From positions 1 through 11,532 of the forward strand of contig JAHBMJ010003333.1 of assembly GCA_018398765.1 (NCBI GenBank): a stretch of DNA of 11,532 nt, given 5' to 3'. A program made the translations under genes and the position numbers. This document shows, piece by piece, positions 5,976 to 11,532 of the stretch. This DNA is from Chromera velia (lineage: Eukaryota > Sar > Chromeraceae). The notes beneath the pieces were generated by a model. That model was not told the DNA's origin, made no database searches, and saw nothing but the letters and a program-made list of their open reading frames with translations. Position 1 is the first letter of the stretch. Each line of letters starts with the position of its first letter.

Positions 5976-6676
5976 TTCACCGCTGCTAGAGGCGGGTCTG
6001 TCTTTTTTCTGATGTCTACATCCCCTCTCTGAAGATGTAACACTTCTTCCACTCTCTTTGCTGGGAAGAAGGATAGGACTGTAATTGCTGCATTCCTAAC
6101 CCCATCCAGCCTCTTTTCTTTTGACCAGTGCTCTATTAATTTGTCTACTTCTTCCAATTTCAACGTGAATTTCTCTTTCACTCTGTTGTCCATCGACGTT
6201 TTCAACCCCCTCCAGAAATAATATAACTCGGGTGCATCAAGGGGTGGAGGTAGCAACCCATGACAATGGTGCCACCAACGCACTGCTCCTCCCAGCCTTC
6301 CTCTCTCTCCTCCTTTTTTCCCTTTCAGATGGGCAAATCCCATTTTCACTTTGTCAATTGTGTCCATAGGCAGCAGTTCCGAGTTTGACTCTTTCAGCTT
6401 TTTTATTGCGTATTCGTATCTTTCTTTTGTATTCTCCTCTAATGCACCCCCTTCCAACTCCCATGCTGTCTCCGCTAATACGTCTAACGGGGTAGACCCC
6501 ACTGGTTCTTTTATTTCCTCAATAATCTGTTCCATTGATGAGTATCCTTCCTTCTGTAGTTTCAGGGGTAGAACTGATTGACGACATGATCGCCGTCTTT
6601 CTAAACTCCAAAGACCATAACGGTCTTTCCCCTGGCTACTCCCCGGCGACTCGGAGGCACATTCAGTACCTGCAAA
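5894..6676 (-). CDS. Tyrosine recombinase, N-terminal part (first frame)
   Basis: The open frame starts after TAA (6677-6679). The first ATG is at 6535, giving 213 residues to TAG at 5894-5896; upstream of it 47 more codons are open, beginning right after a splice-acceptor-like TTTGCAG (6670), so the true N-terminus may come from another exon. Residues 30-95 look like the helical core-binding (SAM-like) domain of integrases (Thr-Lys-Glu-Arg-Tyr ... Trp-Trp-His-His). The catalytic domain follows: Arg161 in Ala-Lys-Arg-Val-Glu-Glu-Val-Leu is the first active-site Arg, and Lys192 in Arg-Ser-Lys-Glu-Asp-Thr fits the beta-hairpin Lys. The frame leaves the family pattern after about residue 206, where the C-terminal part continues in the next frame. 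Confidence 0.8.
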   Translation of the reverse strand, partial: FAGTECASESPGSSQGKDRYGLWSLERRRSCRQSVLPLKLQKEGYSSMEQIIEEIKEPVGSTPLDVLAETAWELEGGALEENTKERYEYAIKKLKESNSELLPMDTIDKVKMGFAHLKGKKGGERGRLGGAVRWWHHCHGLLPPPLDAPELYYFWRGLKTSMDNRVKEKFTLKLEEVDKLIEHWSKEKRLDGVRNAAITVLSFFPAKRVEEVLHLQRGDVDIRKKTDPPLAAVKIHRSKEDTWGRGRIAPIPLWSREGKP

Positions 6677-6914
6677 TTATTTTGCGCAGAGAGACTTGTT
6701 TAAAACGGTTAATGTGTTACGTCCACATATCCGACTTGCACTCCCCTTTATTAAAAAATATAATCTTATGTTTATTTCATTGATATAATGAGTTTAAACT
6801 GAGCCAATGCTCATGCATAGGTCTATTTGGAGTTTGCATCTACTATGCCCACTCTTCCACGTGTTTTTTTTTTTTTTTTGTATGATGAGCATGCAACTGT
6901 TTTGCATTACTTCT
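6677..6914 (-). other. Spacer between RT-RH and recombinase frames
   Basis: About 240 nt, AT-rich on its left half (6735-6800), with A16 in the element's sense at 6879-6864 and AATAAA-like words near 6740 and 6770. GTAACA at 6720 and TTTGCAG at 6670 could bound a 51-nt AT-rich intron just before the recombinase frame. An alternative frame of RT-RH would cross part of this spacer (see findings). Confidence 0.45.
6864..6879. repeat. T16 homopolymer
   Basis: Exactly 16 T on the plus strand (A16 in the sense of the retroelement), between the RT-RH stop and the recombinase frame. Confidence 0.95.
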
Positions 6915-9044
6915 TCAACTGACACACAGACTCGGCAAACTATAGTACCACGGGTGCTCTTTACATTTTTTTTTTTTTTTTAAAGTGAACAACAATCTTG
7001 CTTCCCATTCTTCTTTCAACACTTCCCCTCGCTGCACTTCAAGCTTCCATCCGCCTTGTTCCTCTTCATCTCGGGGGGCTGACAACTCTAACGGGTCTTG
7101 AACTTTAAATATTTTACTCTCCCCTGGCATGCGGTGCAAGCATATTGACGTCAGAGCTAGCGTCGGGGCTCCATCCGATTGAATGCTAGGCTGCTTCACG
7201 CGCTGCCACACTGTGGACGGAAAGACCAGCACTCTCGGTTCCTGCGATTCATTCAGTGCTGATTTGTATTCATCTGCCCCCGGGCAACGAATGTCAATTT
7301 GTTTCCCCTCCAATTTCTTCCTGATTTCTGGTTTTAGCATCTGAAGTTGATGCTTGATGTGTCTGATTACTCCGTCTTGCAGTTTTTCAGACTGTAAACA
7401 GATTGCCCCCAGCCGTGATAGGAAGTCAGCTGCAGAATTTTGTTCTCCCAAAATATGGGTTGCAACTACTTCCATCTTGAACCGTCTCTCGGTTGCTTGT
7501 ATTTCTTCGACTATTTGCCCTAAAGCCCCTGCCCCACTGTGACGTTTGTTAACAATCCGTACAGTGGTTGAATTATCGGATCTGATAACAACTTTTGACC
7601 CTCTAAACTCATTTGGGTAGCGGTTGGCAAACATTTTCAGGGCAGTTGCTGCCGTTTTTGCTTCTCTCCAATTTGATGAGTTTGTGGTTTGAGCCCCCGA
7701 CCACTCCCACCAGATCGGAGTGTTTTTCCAGAGGGCTCCACCCCCTGGTCCTGCGGCATCACTTATAATCACTTGACATTGGACCCCCTTGGGGATGTTA
7801 CACAACTTCCAATCTGGTAACCAATCTGCCTCCCACGTATCTACTCCTCCTGTCGAAGTAGGATATAAACGTCTTGTGGGGCTTGCTTGTAGCGCTAGTT
7901 GCCACCAGCAGAGTGCCTCACTCATTTTTTCTGATAATTTTACTTCGGTTCTCTTCCACTTCCGCCATTCGGTTTTGGATTTGGGTTGTTTACTGGGGGC
8001 TACCTCTTTCCAAAACGGCGACAAATGTTGCCCTCCATGTGTGACAATAAGCCGGAGGTGGTTCAGTAGGCCAACCACCCTCAACAATGTTGCCACTGTA
8101 ACTAACCCCTCATGCTTGGCTGCTTCTTCTCTCACTTCCTGAATTCTTGCCAAAGCTTTCTCTTGTTTCTTTTCTGAAATAAATAGAAGCAACCGCTTCA
8201 AATCTACTTCAATGCCTGTAAACTCGAGCCTTTGTGCTGGCCCTACTGTCTTACTTGCCTTAACTTTCCACCCCATTTTTTCCAATAGTGCTAGTGCAAG
8301 GTTCATTGCTTCCTCACACTCTTCTCTTGTCTCTGCGCCAATCCAAAAGTCATCAATATATGTCAATGACATGATCTTTGCCGAGTTCAAGCCGTGACGG
8401 CGGAATAAAGCTTGAATATGCTCCATGACTCCTTGAAATAGGAATGACGCAAACTTCAGGCCAAAACAAAGTACCCGGTATCTATAAAACTCTTTATCAA
8501 ATAGGTTGTAGAAACCCAACAGATCAACATGGTCTGGGTGGATTTTGATATGGAAATACCCATCCTGGAGGTCCAATTTTGCCATATACCCTCCGGGGGG
8601 TAGGCTCTTCAGCCCGTGTCTGATCAATGGGAGTCCCATCACTGTGTCTTGAGTGGCGGGGTTAATGCCCGATGCCGTCATATCTACTATGACGCGCGGT
8701 TTGCCTGTATCTGTTTTTGGGACTGCCGCTAGAGGGGAAACAACATAGGGAATTTTCTCACACTTCTCAATTATTCCCTCATTGACTAATCTTTTAAATT
8801 CTTCTTCTACTTTCGATCCAAACTCAAACAAAGACGAATAATTTTTTTGGTGATGTCTCTCAGGCCACCACCTCAGTGGGATGTGAAACCCTTCTTTGAG
8901 TCCTTTTGCTACTGTTGCATCCAATCCCATCTCCTTCATAATATCGGCTTTCACTTGCGGCCCCTTCTCCCACTGGTCCGCACTGATCCACCCTGCTGGT
9001 GGGGGTACTAAAGGCTCTGGCAGGCGCCACTCCCTCAACTGCAT
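6915..9044 (-). CDS. Reverse transcriptase / RNase H polyprotein of a YR retrotransposon
   Basis: 709 residues from ATG at 9044 to TGA at 6915-6917. It copies element RNA into DNA and degrades the RNA strand. RT domain, residues about 65-290: motif A Leu157-Asp158 with Asp161, motif B Cys-Phe-Gly-Leu-Lys-Phe-Ala-Ser (193-200), motif C Tyr-Ile-Asp-Asp (229-232), then a Lys-x-Ser-Lys-Thr / Leu-Glu-Phe-Thr-Gly thumb-proximal motif (262-278). RNase H, residues about 424-545: Asp429, Glu461, Asp490 and Asp540 (Ala-Ala-Asp-Phe-Leu-Ser-Arg) with His530 before it, the full catalytic set of the DIRS/Ty3-type domain. Residues 546-685 are Lys/Glu-rich and unassigned, with no methyltransferase motif. An A16 run codes five Lys at 689-693, and the last 16 residues may not be original. 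TAG lies two codons before the ATG in the same frame, which supports this start unless the upstream extension is used. Confidence 0.93.
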   Translation of the reverse strand: MQLREWRLPEPLVPPPAGWISADQWEKGPQVKADIMKEMGLDATVAKGLKEGFHIPLRWWPERHHQKNYSSLFEFGSKVEEEFKRLVNEGIIEKCEKIPYVVSPLAAVPKTDTGKPRVIVDMTASGINPATQDTVMGLPLIRHGLKSLPPGGYMAKLDLQDGYFHIKIHPDHVDLLGFYNLFDKEFYRYRVLCFGLKFASFLFQGVMEHIQALFRRHGLNSAKIMSLTYIDDFWIGAETREECEEAMNLALALLEKMGWKVKASKTVGPAQRLEFTGIEVDLKRLLLFISEKKQEKALARIQEVREEAAKHEGLVTVATLLRVVGLLNHLRLIVTHGGQHLSPFWKEVAPSKQPKSKTEWRKWKRTEVKLSEKMSEALCWWQLALQASPTRRLYPTSTGGVDTWEADWLPDWKLCNIPKGVQCQVIISDAAGPGGGALWKNTPIWWEWSGAQTTNSSNWREAKTAATALKMFANRYPNEFRGSKVVIRSDNSTTVRIVNKRHSGAGALGQIVEEIQATERRFKMEVVATHILGEQNSAADFLSRLGAICLQSEKLQDGVIRHIKHQLQMLKPEIRKKLEGKQIDIRCPGADEYKSALNESQEPRVLVFPSTVWQRVKQPSIQSDGAPTLALTSICLHRMPGESKIFKVQDPLELSAPRDEEEQGGWKLEVQRGEVLKEEWEARLLFTLKKKKKCKEHPWYYSLPSLCVS
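6966..6981. repeat. T16 homopolymer inside the RT-RH frame
   Basis: Exactly 16 T on the plus strand, read as a Leu codon end plus five Lys near the C-terminus of the RT-RH protein. Removing one base of the run would replace the last 16 residues by a longer tail ending at TAA 6794-6796. Confidence 0.95.
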
Positions 9045-9047
9045 TGG

Positions 9048-9215
9048 CTATTTGCTTGCTAGTAAGGGCAGTGGATCCCCTTTCCGTGATATTACCCACG
9101 GTTCTCCTATTGACTCACCCTCATCATCATCATCATCCTTGAAGTAGAGTCTTTCCATCTGGTCCTTCTGAAGTCCTATCGACTTCGAGGGACCTGCATT
9201 TGATAATTTATACAT
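9048..9215 (-). CDS. Short in-frame 5' extension ending in TAG before RT-RH
   Basis: The frame of RT-RH is open again upstream of the TAG at 9048-9050. ATGs at 9215 (55 residues) and 9158 (36 residues) both read to this TAG, and the RT-RH ATG follows after one Pro codon. The peptide holds an acidic run of five Asp and a Glu coded by a GAT microsatellite (9137-9123). It may be the end of a gag-like frame separated by a leaky stop, a short leader, or part of an intron: GTGAGT starts at 9118 and CAATGCAG ends at 9039, which would remove 80 nt including the TAG. Reading phase through that splice fits only a different upstream frame. Confidence 0.3.
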   Translation of the reverse strand: MYKLSNAGPSKSIGLQKDQMERLYFKDDDDDEGESIGEPWVISRKGDPLPLLASK

Positions 9216-9288
9216 TTATCAATTATTGTATGTTACATCCAACACCTTTTTACATATTTTTGTAGTAATTTTATTTTTCCTTCCTCAC

Positions 9289-9304
9289 TTTTTTTTTTTT
9301 TTTT
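9289..9304. repeat. T16 homopolymer beside an inverted repeat
   Basis: Exactly 16 T on the plus strand, directly abutting the inverted repeat at 9305-9360 and about 130 nt upstream (element sense) of the RT-RH 5' extension. Confidence 0.95.
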
Positions 9305-9360
9305 GATCATGTAGACTGTTAACTATTTCTCCTTATTTAACGTTAACCTTCTACATGATC
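9305..9360. repeat. 19-bp inverted repeat with 18-nt spacer
   Basis: GATCATGTAGACTGTTAAC (9305-9323) pairs with GTTAACCTTCTACATGATC (9342-9360) at 17 of 19 positions; the two mismatches are adjacent. Each inner end is a GTTAAC palindrome. A short direct repeat GATCTAAA follows (9357-9364, 9368-9375). It abuts T16, and its position upstream of RT-RH makes it a candidate for element-end or regulatory structure. Confidence 0.85.
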
Positions 9361-9423
9361 TAAACGGATCTAAATGCATTGTTTATTAGTTAAGTCATTA
9401 CTTTCTTGCTTGCCTTGCACTAG

Positions 9424-9610
9424 GTTTCGTATCGATCCAACGAAGATACATTGCATATCGATGCCTCGCCCTCGTTCATACTCTTGTGACATGAACCCGT
9501 TCAAAGGTCCCGTTATGACCTCCGACGGTAGGCCACTTATGCTTAACTGTTCTAAACCGCACAGGAAATCGGGTATCGTCTCTCACTCAATTTATCCTTG
9601 CCCCTCGTGA
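9424..9610 (+). CDS. Weak candidate exon, hypothetical protein
   Basis: A good 3' splice signal (CATTAC branch-like word, CTTTCTTGCTTGCCTTGCACTAG with AG ending at 9423) precedes a plus-strand frame open for 62 codons to TGA at 9608-9610. The peptide is basic and rich in Pro, Ser, Cys and Met. No family recognised. The ATG at 9374 in the same frame lies before the splice signal. The minus strand of this stretch has several stops in all frames, so it does not hold the missing gag. Chance is a real alternative. Confidence 0.2.
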
Positions 9611-10290
9611 CCCCATTTAGGCTGCTCGGTTACTCATACACTCAGCCCTATCTCAGACCTCCGTCCAGATACTCGGAGTCCGCGTTTAACACCATTCACG
9701 ACCTCTCGTCAGTGCTTGCTCAACAACAGTGTGAGAACTGACAGACGCCTCTGACGGCCGATCGACCGTTGCCACCTTCACTCTCTCTTTCCGGTTCAGA
9801 CTCTCTAACCTCCTGAACACTCCCCCGTTCTCTCATAGCATTGCCCCAATGTGAATCAACACAACCCTTTTGACCACTAATGTCCCGTTGCTGGCAGTCA
9901 TGCGCAGACACATCCTCGCACACGTTGATTATGCATCGGGGGGGAAAATTCGCAGAACGTTGACGGTAAGGTCCTGCCAGTGGTCTAACGCATTCACCTC
10001 ATGTGCCAAATCCTCGCTGGGTTGGTAGGGGACAGTTCTGCACACAAACACACCGAGTCAGTCAACTAACGTCCAGACTCATTAAGCCTAGACCGTGATG
10101 GTCATTCAACCCCGTTCGGTCTGCTGCTTTTCCCCTCTCTCACTGATGGCGCATTGCTCACAACCCCTGGCGCCATCGCCTCTCTGCCGCCTGCTTCTCG
10201 AACTTCGCGTTTCCTCTGACTGCCGTCAGGCTTGTGCCTTCTTAAATGGACTTTTGCCTTCAAGTCGGACCTCAAACTTAAATTGCCCAA
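9611..10290. other. Mixed-composition stretch without a recognised gene
   Basis: Short frames only (minus 9720-9923; plus 10095-10319 and its minus overlap). The minus 9720-9923 frame is Arg/Glu/Ser-rich and the plus 10095-10319 frame is Leu/Ser/Cys-rich; neither shows domain motifs. I searched the minus strand here for a gag with zinc knuckles (CCHC) and found none. Confidence 0.45.
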
Positions 10291-11225
10291 AAAATAAATA
10301 TTTTCATGCTATGTTTTAATGTACCAATAAGGATTAGACAAAAAAAAAATAGAAACTAAGGATCTAGACTAAAGATATTAAAAGACGTTAAACAAGTTTC
10401 ACTGAAATTGATCACTTCTAGATAAATGATTTATTGACAATTTATCACAAGCTATTCGATCAACATCACATTTATTTACTATTATTTTAAATGATAAACA
10501 TACTAGATTGTTTAACCCAAATATGATTATCAATTTAATCATAGATATATACAGATAAACATCAAACTAAAGATATATAATATTCACTAAAAAATATAGT
10601 ATAAGTGAAATAAAAAGACTAATTAACTATTTTGATAATATTTCGATCTTTATTATAAAAGCTACGATACTGTAACAACACTGAGAATAAAATTTCTCAT
10701 AATTATTTAATGTTATTTTAGTTTCTTTCCCTTTTTAATTGCTAGCATGTAAGTGAATTAAAAGATCGAAGAACATAGAGAGTAAAACATGTCTTTAACA
10801 TGATCAAGTAATTAAGTTCATCCAGTTTCCTTAATCAATACATGATAAATTCTCTAGTGATTTTTTAATTAGTCTTTTTTTTGTCAATCTGAATCTCCAA
10901 ATCATGCAGAGATTCTGCAGAGAAAATATAAGTCAAATGATGTCGATTTGCACTGAAATGATTGAAGAAAAGAAATATGAAGGAAACAAAAAGGTGTCAA
11001 AATCACACAAATCGATGCAATCTATGCAGACCCAAATGAACACGAAGCGAACGCATCAAGCCTAATGCACCGAAGAGAAACATCAATCAATGCAAACAAT
11101 GATAAGACGGTAAATTCAAAGCGTTCTGCGCTTTGCTTTGTCTTCATTCTTTTTTCTTTTCTTGCACTGTCAGGTAAACAAAGACGCACTGCGATATTCA
11201 CCACTTGTCAATGAGGGCTTGGTGC
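10291..11225. other. AT-rich intergenic DNA
   Basis: Strongly AT-rich from about 10290 to 11000 with many stops in every frame, an A10 run at 10340-10349 and a T8 run near 10875. From 11000 the composition becomes mixed. The minus frame 11022-11204 has no motif. No RNA gene recognised. Confidence 0.5.
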
Positions 11226-11252
11226 CTAAATGGATGCATCGTGATTGGAAGA

Positions 11253-11321
11253 GAAGACGGTGACTGTCCCATAAAAAGAAGACGGTGACTGGAAGGGAAG
11301 ACGGAAAGGAAGACGGTGATG
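11253..11321. repeat. Short tandem repeat of GAAGACGGTGACTG
   Basis: Copies at 11253-11266 and 11278-11291, a partial GAAGACGG at 11297-11304 and a variant GAAGACGGTGATG at 11309-11321, all in one orientation within purine-rich DNA. Confidence 0.85.
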
Positions 11322-11532
11322 ATTAAGAAGGGGATAGATTGAAAAGAAAGCACTTTTCATTTTGTGAGGATCCACGCGGTTTCTTTGTCCTTGCTTCCTT
11401 CCATCCTTACCTTCTTTTTGATTCGACAATGAAAAAGGCCTGGCATGCCATTGGACCTTTCTTTCGTTAATGCGTCTCCTAGGGCAGGGCAAAAACAAAT
11501 GACACACCGAATGTTGGGGGTGGATCGACACA
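11322..11532. other. Right end, no gene called
   Basis: A minus-strand frame spans 11226-11531, but it includes the tandem repeat, runs to the edge of the window, and shows no family features. Confidence 0.4.

Larger units (their letters stand above)
5557..9158 (-). mobile_element. DIRS/PAT/Ngaro-like tyrosine-recombinase retrotransposon
   Basis: On the minus strand, RT plus RNase H (6915-9044) is followed by a tyrosine recombinase (5557-6676). That gene combination defines the YR retrotransposons, and the order RT-RH before YR is that of PAT/Ngaro-type elements; DIRS-1 has overlapping frames and VIPER has YR first. No DDE integrase or aspartic protease is seen. A gag frame is not recognisable upstream (9160-11532), nor a methyltransferase domain after RNase H. 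I could not find split direct repeats or inverted terminal repeats with an internal complementary region, so the limits given are only the coding limits including the 5' extension. The frame break in the YR suggests a damaged or frameshift-dependent copy. Confidence 0.85.

Noticed and set aside
9160-11532. Gag gene of the retroelement
   Set aside because: No long minus-strand frame and no CCHC knuckle; the minus 9720-9923 frame is only 67 residues of charged sequence.
1-11532. CRISPR array, bacterial operon or defence system
   Set aside because: The tandem arrays have no unique spacers between conserved repeats, and genes show eukaryotic splice signals and a retroelement; no prokaryotic features were seen.

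Overview
The window looks like nuclear DNA of a eukaryote, most likely an alga or other protist. It has no bacterial operon layout. Many open frames are bordered by consensus GT/AG splice signals, minisatellites and homopolymers are plentiful, and the only strongly recognisable genes belong to a tyrosine-recombinase (YR) retrotransposon. I cannot name the species from the sequence.

Layout, left to right: (1) 1-365 is a 35-nt minisatellite. (2) 736-1711 is a compound CAGAC-rich repeat field with 9-nt and 40-nt tandem units; the long open frames there on both strands are by-products of the 3n repeat period. (3) 1740-2460 is mostly unique sequence with one candidate small exon and three copies of a decamer that also punctuates the repeat field in the opposite orientation. 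(4) 2500-3340 holds two 141-bp, about 98% identical direct repeats 636 bp apart, each folding into hairpins, with further hairpins between and after them. (5) 3341-4700 is sparse: a candidate plus-strand exon at 3711, a perfect hairpin, microsatellites and a GC-rich patch. (6) 4714-5206, minus strand, is a likely exon with a Cys/His cluster like the tail of a LINE-type reverse transcriptase. (7) 5557-9158, minus strand, is the main feature: a DIRS/PAT/Ngaro-like element with reverse transcriptase plus RNase H (6915-9044) followed by a tyrosine recombinase (5557-6676) split by a one-base frame change. (8) 9289-9360 carries T16 next to a 19-bp inverted repeat. (9) The rest to 11532 has one weak plus-strand exon candidate, then AT-rich DNA and a short tandem repeat.

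In this retrotransposon class the RT/RNase H makes cDNA from element RNA, and the tyrosine recombinase inserts a circular intermediate without the DDE integrase used by LTR elements. All expected RT, RNase H and YR catalytic residues are readable here. No gag gene, methyltransferase domain or clear terminal repeats could be identified, and the recombinase is out of frame, so this copy is probably damaged or uses frameshifting or splicing. Three exact T16 tracts (A16 in the element's sense) lie in or next to the element; one sits near the end of the RT frame and makes its C-terminus uncertain.
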